From positions 1-16,693 of the forward strand of contig JAJPZE010000227.1 of assembly GCA_021204565.1 (NCBI GenBank): a DNA stretch of 16,693 bases. The letters run 5' to 3'. The translations under genes and the position numbers were made by a program. This DNA comes from Prevotella sp. GTDB taxonomy: Bacteria; Bacteroidota; Bacteroidia; Bacteroidales; Bacteroidaceae. The notes under the pieces were generated by a model. It had not been told where the DNA came from and made no database searches. It worked only from the letters and a program-made list of their open reading frames with translations. This document shows, piece by piece, positions 1 through 7,678 of the stretch; positions within the stretch are counted from its first letter, which is position 1; every line of letters begins with the position of its first letter.

Positions 1-2
1 GT

Positions 3-950
3 ATATGGACGCTTGTGTCTGCCGGGAACGCTGATTTAGCCGGGTTGACGGATATGAAAGGTCTGTCCGACGGGGAGAGAATATATCTCTTCGGGAGTGA
101 CGGAGAGCGGACAAAGCTATTTACAACTGACGTCGCAGACGGCGCGACGTGGAGCGAAACAATAACTTCCCCCGTCCTTTCCCCCGCTTCATCGAAGAGC
201 ACAATCATTAAAGGGAATACCCTCTTTACCTATTCCGACGGACAAGTATTGCATTCCGACGACGGCGAATACTGGGACGCGATATGCGAAACCGAGCTTA
301 AACAATTGCTGGGAGCGTCAACAGCCAATCTGTATGCCCTGTCCGCCGACGGCAAGAGCTTGCTGATATCATCCGACGAGGGCGCTTCTTGGGAGACGGA
401 AGAGCTTGACGACGACAGCGCATTCCTGCCGACGGAAGACCTTTCGTTCGCTTGCCGGGCGATGGAGACTAATGCGGAGACGGACAAGATAGTGCTTATT
501 GGCAACCGCAACGTAGATGAATACCCCGCGGACACTACGGCGGTGGTGTGGTCGAAAGTGGATGAGTACGGGAGCGGAGCACGCCGGAACGCATGGAATT
601 ATGTGGAGTTTGCGGGCGATAACTATAACAACCGCGCGCCGCGAGCGGACAATTGGCAGATTGTGAACTACGACGAGAACAATATCAAAGCCTTGTGCGG
701 GAGCGGCAAGGGCGGCAGTACGCGGGCGGCGTTAGACCGTGTTTATCATAGCGGGGACGACGGCATTACGTGGCGAAACGATACGATAATGTCCGTGCCG
801 GAGGAGTTGGAGTCGAGCGCGACAACGTTTGCGTTTGTGGCGGACAAGGTGAACTCGGTATGGATAATATGCGGCGGCACGGGTCAGGTATGGAAGGGAC
901 GTATCAATAGAGTGGCGTGGAAGAAAGAGCAGGATTACTTTATCGAATAG
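3..950 (+). CDS. DUF6242-like beta-propeller protein, 5' end missing
   Basis: This is the C-terminal part of a larger protein. The frame is open to the left edge of the window; the first in-frame GTG (15) is unlikely to be the real start, because the codons before it also read as protein (I-W-T-L). The visible ~315 residues contain repeated Asp-box-like motifs of the type S-x-D-x-G-x-x-W: SDDGEYW near residue 81 (counting from the GTG), SDEGASW near 120 and SGDDGITW near 246, plus a weaker one ending at W46. Such repeats are typical of sialidase/BNR-type beta-propellers. The layout and the position next to a DUF6089-like gene match the DUF6242 family of Bacteroidales, whose function I do not know. 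Any signal peptide or lipobox would lie outside the window. No catalytic residues can be assigned, so sialidase activity should not be assumed. The next gene starts inside its last 34 nt. Confidence 0.75.
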   Translation: MWTLVSAGNADLAGLTDMKGLSDGERIYLFGSDGERTKLFTTDVADGATWSETITSPVLSPASSKSTIIKGNTLFTYSDGQVLHSDDGEYWDAICETELKQLLGASTANLYALSADGKSLLISSDEGASWETEELDDDSAFLPTEDLSFACRAMETNAETDKIVLIGNRNVDEYPADTTAVVWSKVDEYGSGARRNAWNYVEFAGDNYNNRAPRADNWQIVNYDENNIKALCGSGKGGSTRAALDRVYHSGDDGITWRNDTIMSVPEELESSATTFAFVADKVNSVWIICGGTGQVWKGRINRVAWKKEQDYFIE

Positions 951-1654
951 CTTGCCGTAGCGAGGTAAAGACAATAAGGATTGACATATTTCTTCTCTTT
1001 ATTATGCTCTCCGCAACATCGTCATACGCGCAAACCGAGCCTGAATATGCGATGGAGGTGGGTATAGGTGTCGGTATGTTGAGCTACGAGGGCGATTATA
1101 ATGGCGGCGTGTTTAAGTGTATGCGTCCGTCGGCGGCGCTCTTGTATCGTTATCTTTTCAATCCGCGTTCCGCTATACGCGCATCTGTTGATTACGGGAC
1201 ACTGAAGAGCTCGTCTTCAAACGTAAAGACAGTCTATCCCGAGCCCGCCGACGAATATTCGTTTAATAACACCGTGATTGACTTGAACGCCATATATGAA
1301 TATAATTTTTGGCCCTACGGGACGGGCAAGGATTATCGCGGGGCAAAGCGTATCACGCCTTACGTGATGGCGGGAGTGGGGTTGACATACGCCAAGACCG
1401 ATGACGGAAGCGCAGTGACGGCGAACATACCTTTCGGCTTAGGTATAAAATATAAAGTTGCAAGGCGCGTTAATATAAACGTGGAGTGGGTAATGCACTT
1501 CTCGTTGAGCGACAAGCTCGACGGAATGAAAGACCCTTACGGCATATCTTCAAGCGGTCCGTTTAAGAATACGGACTGTTATTCACAGCTGATGCTCAAC
1601 CTGACATACAGCTTCAAAGAGCGTTGCCGGGTGTGTCATAATGACCGCGAATGA
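917..1654 (+). CDS. DUF6089-like outer-membrane beta-barrel protein
   Basis: A 245-residue protein that resembles the DUF6089 family of small outer-membrane beta-barrel proteins, found in Bacteroidetes just upstream of uppS-bamA. The hydrophobic segment at about residues 22-38 ends in S-S-Y-A before Q39, a signal peptidase I site. The rest alternates short amphipathic strands rich in Gly and aromatic residues (for example VGIGVGMLSYEGDY, YVMAGVGLTY, QLMLNLTYSF). The start is a problem: the only standard start codon that keeps the signal peptide is GTG 917, which overlaps the previous gene by 34 nt and makes a long, charged N-region. The first ATG (1004) would cut the signal peptide in half. 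A non-standard start (ATA/ATT around 947-980) is possible. The C-terminus carries C-x-x-C-H near the end; in a barrel protein this is unlikely to bind haem. Function is unproven; the context suggests an envelope role. Confidence 0.75.
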   Translation: MEERAGLLYRIACRSEVKTIRIDIFLLFIMLSATSSYAQTEPEYAMEVGIGVGMLSYEGDYNGGVFKCMRPSAALLYRYLFNPRSAIRASVDYGTLKSSSSNVKTVYPEPADEYSFNNTVIDLNAIYEYNFWPYGTGKDYRGAKRITPYVMAGVGLTYAKTDDGSAVTANIPFGLGIKYKVARRVNINVEWVMHFSLSDKLDGMKDPYGISSSGPFKNTDCYSQLMLNLTYSFKERCRVCHNDRE

Positions 1655-1675
1655 CGCGGGGAGCGAAGGAAATTG

Positions 1676-2416
1676 ATGACGGAAATAGAGATTGATAAAG
1701 AGCGTATACCGAGCCATATCGCCATAATCATGGACGGGAACGGGCGCTGGGCGTTACGTCGGGGCAAGGACAGAAGCTACGGGCATCAAGCCGGAGTGGA
1801 TACCGTGCGCCGCATAACGTCGGAGTGTACGCGGCTCGGAGTGAAGTTCCTGACGCTCTATACTTTTTCTACGGAAAACTGGAACCGTCCCGCAGACGAG
1901 GTTGCCGCCCTTATGGGGCTTGTCTTGTCGTCGTTGGAAGACGAGATATTTATGAAGAATAACGTTCGTTTTCGTGTGATTGGCGATGTCAATCGCCTGC
2001 CCCGTGCCGTCGGCGACAAGCTCCGCGAGACGGAAGAACATACGGCGGCGAACGGGAAGATGACGATGGTTGTGGCGTTGAGCTACTCCTCGCGTTGGGA
2101 GATAACGGAGGCGGTGAAGCGTATCTCGCGGCAAGTAGCGGCGGGCGACTTATACGCGGAAGACATCACGGAAGAGACGGTAAGGAGTAATTTGACAACG
2201 TCGTTTATGCCCGACCCCGATTTGCTTATACGCACCGGCGGGGAGCGTCGCGTCAGCAACTATCTTCTCTGGCAGATTGCATACTCCGAGCTCTACTTCT
2301 GCGATACGTTTTGGCCCGACTTCGGCGAGGCGGATCTCCACCGCGCAATAGCATGGTATCAACAACGTCAACGTCGTTACGGCAAGACGGAGAAACAGAT
2401 AGAGAGCGAGAGATAA
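1676..2416 (+). CDS. uppS: Isoprenyl transferase, undecaprenyl diphosphate synthase
   Basis: Cytoplasmic cis-prenyltransferase that condenses isopentenyl diphosphate onto farnesyl diphosphate to give undecaprenyl diphosphate, the lipid carrier for peptidoglycan and surface-glycan synthesis. Family signatures are all present: IMDGNGRWA with the catalytic Asp at residue 20, the G-H-x-x-G element at 36-40, TLYTFSTENWNRP at 60-72, SYSSRWEI at 136-143, and RTGGERRVSNYLLWQ at 186-200 with the Arg/Arg/Ser set that binds the incoming diphosphate. The length of 246 residues is normal. The ATG at 1676 was chosen over the in-frame TTG at 1673 because AAGGA lies about 5 nt upstream of the ATG. It starts 21 nt after the DUF6089-like gene and precedes bamA, an arrangement common in Bacteroidales. 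Confidence 0.97.
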   Translation: MTEIEIDKERIPSHIAIIMDGNGRWALRRGKDRSYGHQAGVDTVRRITSECTRLGVKFLTLYTFSTENWNRPADEVAALMGLVLSSLEDEIFMKNNVRFRVIGDVNRLPRAVGDKLRETEEHTAANGKMTMVVALSYSSRWEITEAVKRISRQVAAGDLYAEDITEETVRSNLTTSFMPDPDLLIRTGGERRVSNYLLWQIAYSELYFCDTFWPDFGEADLHRAIAWYQQRQRRYGKTEKQIESER

Positions 2417-2473
2417 TATATCAAACTTTAGACTTTACGCGAAAACTTTTCGTTACGTAATATCAAACGGAGA

Positions 2474-5092
2474 ATGACTTATTTACGCCATATATACCTG
2501 CTCGCCGCCCTCTGGCTGCTCGCCGCCTTCGGAGCAACGGCGCAGGACAAGATAGTGTACCCGGAGATTTCATACGCCGCCACGCCGCGACAGTGCACTA
2601 TTGCCGGCATTGAGGTATCGGGAATAGAGGGGTACGAGGACTATATGCTCACGAGCATCTCCAACCTATCAATCGGGCAAGAAATATCTATTCCCGGCAC
2701 GGAGATTACCGACGCGGTGAAGCGTTTCTGGCGGCACGGTCTCTTCTCTGATGTCTCTATCTCTATCGACTCCATCATCGGGCGCGACGTGTATCTCCGG
2801 TTTCATCTCGCTCCCTTGCCCCGCGTGTCGCAGATAAATTATTACGGGCTGAAGAAATCCGAGCGTGAAGATATGCAAGACAAGCTCGGGATGATGAAGG
2901 ATTTCCAGATCACGCCCTCTATGATCAATCGTGCGAAACTGCTTGCAAAGAAATATTTCGACGATAAGGGGTTCAACGATGCCGACATCACAATAGTTCA
3001 GCACGACGATATTTCGCGCAAGAACTATGTCATACTCGACGTTACCGTCGACAAGAAGCAAAAGAAGAGGGTGAAGAACATATACATTGAGGGCAATGAA
3101 CAGCTTAAAACATCGATCCTGAAAGGCAGTTTGTTTAAGAAAGGAGCATTCGCCAAAACACACGAATCAGGCAAGCTGAGCTCTCTGTTCAAATCAAAGA
3201 AATATACTCCCGACCGTTGGAAGACGGATAAAAAGAACCTTATCGACAAGTATAACGAGTTCGGATACCGCGACGCACACATTATAGAGGACAGCGTGTG
3301 GAGCTGCGACGACAAGCACGTCAATATATATGTGAAGGTCGAAGAGGGCATACAATATTATATACGCGACATCTCGTGGGTCGGAAATACAATCTACTCC
3401 ACTGATATGCTCAGCAACATACTTGGCATGAAGCGGGGCGACGTATATAATCAGAAGCTGATGAACAAGCGCTTGACCGAAGACGAGGACGCAGTAGGTA
3501 ACGCATACTGGAACAACGGGTATCTTTTTTACAATCTTGATCCCGTCGACGTGAATATCGACGGCGATTCCATCGACGTGGAGATGCGCATCTCCGAGGG
3601 GCCGCAAGCTCGTATCAACCGCGTGAGGATCAACGGCAACGACCGGTTGTACGAGAATGTCGTGCGGCGTGAGCTACGTACCAAGCCGGGCGACCTATTC
3701 TCAAAAGACGCACTAATGCGTTCCGCAAGGGAACTCGCATCAATGGGGCACTTCGACCCGGAAGCCGTCAACCCCGACGTACAACCCGACTACGAGAACG
3801 GCACAGTGGATATTAACTGGGATCTCCAACAGAAGTCCAACGACCAGATAGAGTTCTCTCTCGGATGGGGACAGACGGGTGTGATAGGGCGAATAGGGTT
3901 GAAACTGAACAACTTCTCTATGGCGAACCTCTTCCGAAAGAATGCCGAACATCGCGGGATAATGCCTATCGGCGACGGGGAGACCCTCTCTCTATCGGCA
4001 CAAACGAACGGTACGTATTATCAGGCGTACAACATCGGTTACTCTACCGAATGGTTCGGAGGGAAACGACCCATACAATTCTCCGTCGGCGTATACTTCT
4101 CGAAACAAACCGATGTCTCGAGTACGTATTACAACAGCTCGTATTACAACAATTATTACAACTATCTATACGGTTACGGCAGCTCGTATTACAACAACTA
4201 CGAGAGTTATTACGACCCCGACAAGTATGTGAAGATGATTGGCGTGTACATAGGTTGGGGAAAGCGTCTGCGCTGGCCCGACGATTATTTTGTCCTGTCA
4301 GCCCAGCTCGCCTATACGCGCTATATGCTGAAGAATTGGAGCTATTTCCTTATGACTAACGGAGCGGCAAACAACCTCAACCTGACGCTGTCGCTCAGCA
4401 GAACATCAACCGACAACCAACTCTTCCCCCGCCGCGGTTCGGAATTCCTGCTCTCCGTAACCGTTACGCCGCCTTGGTCGCTATGGCAGAAGAAGGATTA
4501 CAAGAACCTCGCAACCAATCCCTCGTCCCCCACATATAACAAGGAACAACAGGAGAAGTACCGTTGGATTGAATATCACAAATGGAAGTTCAAGGCCCGG
4601 ACATTCACCGCGTTGTCGCAAGCACAGAAGTGCTTCGTGCTGATGACGCGCGTGGAAATGGGCATACTCGGAACTTTCAACAAATACAAGAAGTCTCCGT
4701 TCGAAACTTATTACGTCGGCGGCGACGGAATGTCGGGATATTCAACCTCTTATGCAGAGGAGACAATCGGACTAAGAGGCTACGACAACGGCGCACTGAC
4801 CCCATACGGCTACGAGGGATATGCCTACGACCGCTTCACGGTTGAGCTCCGCTACCCGTTTATGTTGGGTAACACAACCATCTACGGGCTTACGTTCCTC
4901 GAAGGCGGTAATGCGTGGACGGATCCGAAATACTTCAATCCTTTTGATATGAAACGCTCCGCCGGCTTCGGTGTACGTATTTATCTGCCTATGGTCGGGC
5001 TGATGGGTATCGACTGGGCATACGGCTTCGACAAAGTGTTCGGCACGAAAGGCGGAAGCAACTTCCATTTCATCCTCGGACAAGAATTTTAA
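2474..5092 (+). CDS. bamA: Outer-membrane protein assembly factor BamA
   Basis: Omp85-family protein that folds and inserts beta-barrel proteins into the outer membrane. The N-terminus has a signal peptide (hydrophobic residues 8-22, A-T-A before Q24). Five POTRA domains can be laid out at about 42-117, 118-196, 199-293, 296-378 and 379-453, each with the usual beta-alpha-alpha-beta-beta pattern and a G-N/G-L turn. The C-terminal barrel runs from about 458 to 872. The conserved (V/L)RG(F/Y) motif of barrel loop 6 is L767-R-G-Y770, and the protein ends in F as expected for a beta-signal. The 872 residues are usual for Bacteroidetes and longer than the E. coli protein. An unusual Tyr/Asn-rich stretch sits at about 551-585, probably in an extracellular loop. 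No terminator separates it from the OmpH genes, which fits co-expression with the chaperones that deliver its clients. Confidence 0.97.
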   Translation: MTYLRHIYLLAALWLLAAFGATAQDKIVYPEISYAATPRQCTIAGIEVSGIEGYEDYMLTSISNLSIGQEISIPGTEITDAVKRFWRHGLFSDVSISIDSIIGRDVYLRFHLAPLPRVSQINYYGLKKSEREDMQDKLGMMKDFQITPSMINRAKLLAKKYFDDKGFNDADITIVQHDDISRKNYVILDVTVDKKQKKRVKNIYIEGNEQLKTSILKGSLFKKGAFAKTHESGKLSSLFKSKKYTPDRWKTDKKNLIDKYNEFGYRDAHIIEDSVWSCDDKHVNIYVKVEEGIQYYIRDISWVGNTIYSTDMLSNILGMKRGDVYNQKLMNKRLTEDEDAVGNAYWNNGYLFYNLDPVDVNIDGDSIDVEMRISEGPQARINRVRINGNDRLYENVVRRELRTKPGDLFSKDALMRSARELASMGHFDPEAVNPDVQPDYENGTVDINWDLQQKSNDQIEFSLGWGQTGVIGRIGLKLNNFSMANLFRKNAEHRGIMPIGDGETLSLSAQTNGTYYQAYNIGYSTEWFGGKRPIQFSVGVYFSKQTDVSSTYYNSSYYNNYYNYLYGYGSSYYNNYESYYDPDKYVKMIGVYIGWGKRLRWPDDYFVLSAQLAYTRYMLKNWSYFLMTNGAANNLNLTLSLSRTSTDNQLFPRRGSEFLLSVTVTPPWSLWQKKDYKNLATNPSSPTYNKEQQEKYRWIEYHKWKFKARTFTALSQAQKCFVLMTRVEMGILGTFNKYKKSPFETYYVGGDGMSGYSTSYAEETIGLRGYDNGALTPYGYEGYAYDRFTVELRYPFMLGNTTIYGLTFLEGGNAWTDPKYFNPFDMKRSAGFGVRIYLPMVGLMGIDWAYGFDKVFGTKGGSNFHFILGQEF
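4121..4230 (+). repeat. Tyr/Asn-rich low-complexity coding repeat in bamA
   Basis: This part of bamA encodes residues 551-585, in which 15 of 35 residues are Tyr and most others are Asn, Ser or Gly. An exact 18-nt direct repeat, CAGCTCGTATTACAACAA, occurs at 4135-4152 and 4180-4197. The copies are 45 nt (15 codons) apart, so the insertion looks like an in-frame tandem duplication. It lies in the early strands of the barrel, so a surface loop is the likely location (inference). Confidence 0.75.
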
Positions 5093-5116
5093 TAACGAAA
5101 ACCAAACAATACGAAT

Positions 5117-5629
5117 ATGAAACGATTGATATTGATATTAACAATCCTTGCGGTTGCATCGGGCGTGTCGGCACAAAAGTTCGCGCTTGTCGATATGGAG
5201 TATATATTGAAGAACATCCCCGCCTACGAACGGGCTAACGAGCAACTCAACCAAGTCAGCAAGAAATGGCAAGCGGAGATAGAGGCGCTCAACACCGAGG
5301 CGGGCACGATGTATAAGAACTATCAGAACGAAGTTGTCTTCCTCTCCGAAGAACAGAAAAAGGAGAGGCAGGAGGCGATAATGGAGAAAGAGAAGGATGC
5401 AAGCGAGCTGAAAAGGAAGTACTTCGGACCGGAAGGCGAGCTGTTTAAGAAGCGCGAGGCATTGATTACCCCGATACAGGAGGAGATATACAACACCGTG
5501 AAAGAGATTTCCGACCAACGCGGCTACAGCCTTGTAGTCGACCGCGCGTCGGACACGGGCATCATCTACGGGTCGCCGAAGATTGACATAAGCAACGAAG
5601 TGTTGACCAAGCTCGGATACTCGTATTAA
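5117..5629 (+). CDS. ompH: OmpH/Skp-family periplasmic chaperone (first copy)
   Basis: A 170-residue protein of the OmpH/Skp family, whose members hold unfolded outer-membrane proteins in the periplasm for delivery to BamA. It has a clear signal peptide (residues 1-19, ending V-S-A before Q20), a short beta segment (FALVDMEYILKNIPAY), a long charged alpha-helical region at about 38-115 rich in Glu, Lys and Gln (the Skp 'tentacles'), and a C-terminal beta segment (YSLVVDRASDTGIIYG). It starts 24 nt after bamA with no terminator between. Length is normal for the family. It is more divergent from the next two copies than they are from each other, since it lacks their shared VLTSMPEY motif. Confidence 0.93.
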   Translation: MKRLILILTILAVASGVSAQKFALVDMEYILKNIPAYERANEQLNQVSKKWQAEIEALNTEAGTMYKNYQNEVVFLSEEQKKERQEAIMEKEKDASELKRKYFGPEGELFKKREALITPIQEEIYNTVKEISDQRGYSLVVDRASDTGIIYGSPKIDISNEVLTKLGYSY

Positions 5630-5699
5630 ACCTTTGCACGGCTTATCGAATCTAACAATACGAACAATTAATGATTAAGACAATAATAAACGAGAAGTG

Positions 5700-6197
5700 A
5701 TGAAAAAGATTTTATTGATTGCACTTATGTGCGCACCGATGGCTCTGTATGCACAACAGTTGAAATTCGGGCATATCAACGCACAAGATGTCCTCACGTC
5801 TATGCCGGAGTACAGCATCGCAAACGGCGAGATTGAAGCTAAGGCAAAAGAGTATCAGCAAGAGATGCAGGAGATGCAGGCCGAGTTCCAACGCAAAGCG
5901 GAAGACTACGACAAGACAAAGGATACCATGCCACAGACAAAGCAAGAAGAGACGGAGCAGGAGTTGCAAGACCTCTACATGAAACTTCAAGACGCAAATC
6001 AAGACTATCAACAGAAGCTCCAACAGCTCCAACAAGAGAAGCAACAGCCGCTCTACACCAAACTGATGAACGCAATAACTACTGTCGGGAAGACGGGCGG
6101 ATACCTCTATATAATGGATATCGGCAGCGCTCTCTACGTCAACGACGCTATCAGCGAGGACGTTACGGCAAAGGTTAAGGCAGAGCTGAAGAAATAA
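5700..6197 (+). CDS. ompH: OmpH/Skp-family periplasmic chaperone (second copy, Gln-rich)
   Basis: A 165-residue OmpH/Skp-family protein with a signal peptide (1-18, L-Y-A before Q19), an N-terminal segment GHINAQDVLTSMPEY (24-38), a long coiled-coil region at about 42-118 and a C-terminal segment YLYIMDIGSALYVN. The helical region is unusually rich in Gln (about 19 of 64 residues between 53 and 116) and in Met, unlike the Glu/Lys-rich first copy. The ATG at 5700 was preferred to the in-frame GTG at 5697, because the M-K-K start gives a normal signal peptide. It lies 70 nt after the first copy. The likely role is a periplasmic holdase for outer-membrane proteins; whether it forms trimers with itself or with the other copies cannot be told. 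Confidence 0.92.
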   Translation: MKKILLIALMCAPMALYAQQLKFGHINAQDVLTSMPEYSIANGEIEAKAKEYQQEMQEMQAEFQRKAEDYDKTKDTMPQTKQEETEQELQDLYMKLQDANQDYQQKLQQLQQEKQQPLYTKLMNAITTVGKTGGYLYIMDIGSALYVNDAISEDVTAKVKAELKK

Positions 6198-6267
6198 TCT
6201 TCTTTTCTTTAATACCGGCTTTACGGATATTCCGCCGAGATAATGTCTTAATACGGAGCAGAATATT

Positions 6268-6792
6268 ATGAAGCGACTGATTATCCTCGTTCTCTTCCTT
6301 GCGGCAATGTCTCTATCGCTCCCGGCACAAGCGCAGGAGTCGGTCGCGTTCCGTTACGGTCTTATCAGCTACGATGAAGTGCTCACATCTATGCCGGAAT
6401 ATGCTCAGATGGAGACCGACCTCGCCGCTTTGAAAGAGCAATACGACGCGGAGATGAACGCTTCTGCGGAGGAGTTCAACGCCAAGTATGAGGCATTCCT
6501 GAACGACAATGCCGGGTATGCACCCTCTATACTGCGCAAGCGGCAAGCCGAGTTAGAGGATATGCTCCGGCGCAACGAGGCATTTCGAGACGAAGCTACC
6601 CGGCTCTTGGCGCAAGCGAAAGAGGAGATGCTCGCCGCCGCGCGAGCAAAACTCGACGCCGCAATAGAGGAGATTGCATGCGAATATTCCCTTGCCTTCG
6701 TGCTGAACACCGACTCCGATGCCGTGCCGTATATGAACGCGAAGACCGCGTACGACATCACCGCCGCGGCAAAAAGTATGGTTTGCAAATAA
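6268..6792 (+). CDS. ompH: OmpH/Skp-family periplasmic chaperone (third copy)
   Basis: A third, divergent OmpH/Skp-like protein of 174 residues. It has a signal peptide (1-22, A-Q-A before Q23) and the motif GLISYDEVLTSMPEY (31-45), shared almost exactly with the second copy. The long helical region (about 46-138) is rich in Ala, Glu and Arg, and the C-terminal beta segment is LAFVLNTDSDAVPYMN. The shared motif suggests that copies two and three arose by duplication, while the coiled-coil part drifted in composition (Gln-rich in one, Ala/Glu-rich here). It lies 70 nt after copy two and 31 nt before murI. It probably has an OmpH-like chaperone role, possibly for different clients (inference). 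Confidence 0.87.
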   Translation: MKRLIILVLFLAAMSLSLPAQAQESVAFRYGLISYDEVLTSMPEYAQMETDLAALKEQYDAEMNASAEEFNAKYEAFLNDNAGYAPSILRKRQAELEDMLRRNEAFRDEATRLLAQAKEEMLAAARAKLDAAIEEIACEYSLAFVLNTDSDAVPYMNAKTAYDITAAAKSMVCK

Positions 6793-6823
6793 TCGACCGA
6801 CTTCTTAATCAATACGTAACGAT

Positions 6824-7678
6824 TTGTTTTCCGACGCACCGGGACCTATAGGAGTGTTCGACTCCGGGTATGGCGGTCTGACAATATTAGAGGAGATACG
6901 CCGACTGTTGCCGGGTTACGATTATGTATATCTTGGCGACAACGCGCGCTCGCCTTATGGTTGCCGTTCGTTCGACGTGGTGTATGAGTTCACCCGTCAA
7001 GCGGTTGTGAAGCTCTTCGAGTTGGGTTGTCATTTGGTTATACTCGGTTGCAACACCGCTTCCGCCAAGGCGTTACGCTCCATACAAATACGTGTGTTGC
7101 CGGAGATTGCCCCCGACAGGCGCGTGTTAGGCGTGATACGCCCGACCGCGGAGATGGTTGGCAACGTAACAAAGACACGCCATATCGGCGTGCTCGCTAC
7201 GGAGGGGACGGCACGGAGCGGCAGTTACGAATTGGAGATTGCCAAGTTCTTCCCCGACGTAATTGTAAACACGCAGGCTTGCCCCTTATGGGCGGCAATT
7301 GTCGAGGCGGGCGAAGCGGACAGCGACGGCGCGGCTTACTTCGTCCGTAAGCGCCTTGATGAACTGCTCGAACGCGACTCCGAGATAGATACGATACTGC
7401 TCGGTTGCACCCATTATCCTCTTTTGCTCAAACAAATAAGCCGTTATTGTATCCTACGCCTCAGCGGCACGGGGCATCAGATGGCGATTTTACCTCAGGG
7501 GAATATCGTTGCGCGTGCATTGGAGAACTATCTCCTGCGCCACCCGGAGATAGAGGATAAATGCACGAAGGGCGGCGCGTGCCGGTATTTAACTACGGAG
7601 AACGCCGACCGCTTCGGAGAGTGCGCCGCCACGTTCCTTAGCGAACGGATTAGTGCGGAGCATATCTCGCTCGGCTAA
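6824..7678 (+). CDS. murI: Glutamate racemase
   Basis: Cytoplasmic enzyme that interconverts L- and D-glutamate, supplying D-Glu for peptidoglycan. Diagnostic motifs are VFDSGYGGLT (11-20, with the Asp13/Ser14 pair), LGDNARSPYG (38-46), the first catalytic Cys in GCNTAS (Cys76), and the second in GCTHYPLL (Cys195, His197). The length of 284 residues is normal. The start is TTG 6824: an in-frame stop lies at 6806 and there is no ATG or GTG before the conserved PIGVFDSG, so TTG is the best choice although no clear ribosome binding site is visible. It is the last gene of the envelope cluster. Its TAA overlaps the stop codon of the convergent permease gene by 4 nt. Confidence 0.95.
   Translation: MFSDAPGPIGVFDSGYGGLTILEEIRRLLPGYDYVYLGDNARSPYGCRSFDVVYEFTRQAVVKLFELGCHLVILGCNTASAKALRSIQIRVLPEIAPDRRVLGVIRPTAEMVGNVTKTRHIGVLATEGTARSGSYELEIAKFFPDVIVNTQACPLWAAIVEAGEADSDGAAYFVRKRLDELLERDSEIDTILLGCTHYPLLLKQISRYCILRLSGTGHQMAILPQGNIVARALENYLLRHPEIEDKCTKGGACRYLTTENADRFGECAATFLSERISAEHISLG

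Noticed and set aside
1630..1648. C-x-x-C-H motif at the C-terminus of the DUF6089-like protein
   Set aside because: It looks like a c-type haem site but is a single motif at the end of a predicted outer-membrane barrel, with no cytochrome features.
2440..2452. Small hairpin CGAAA-ACT-TTTCG between uppS and bamA
   Set aside because: The stem is only 5 bp, AT-rich and lacks a following T-run, so it does not support a terminator between the two genes.
3865..4359. 164-codon open frame in another frame of bamA
   Set aside because: It is rich in Arg and Leu because it is a shifted reading of the bamA barrel, including the Tyr/Asn repeat.
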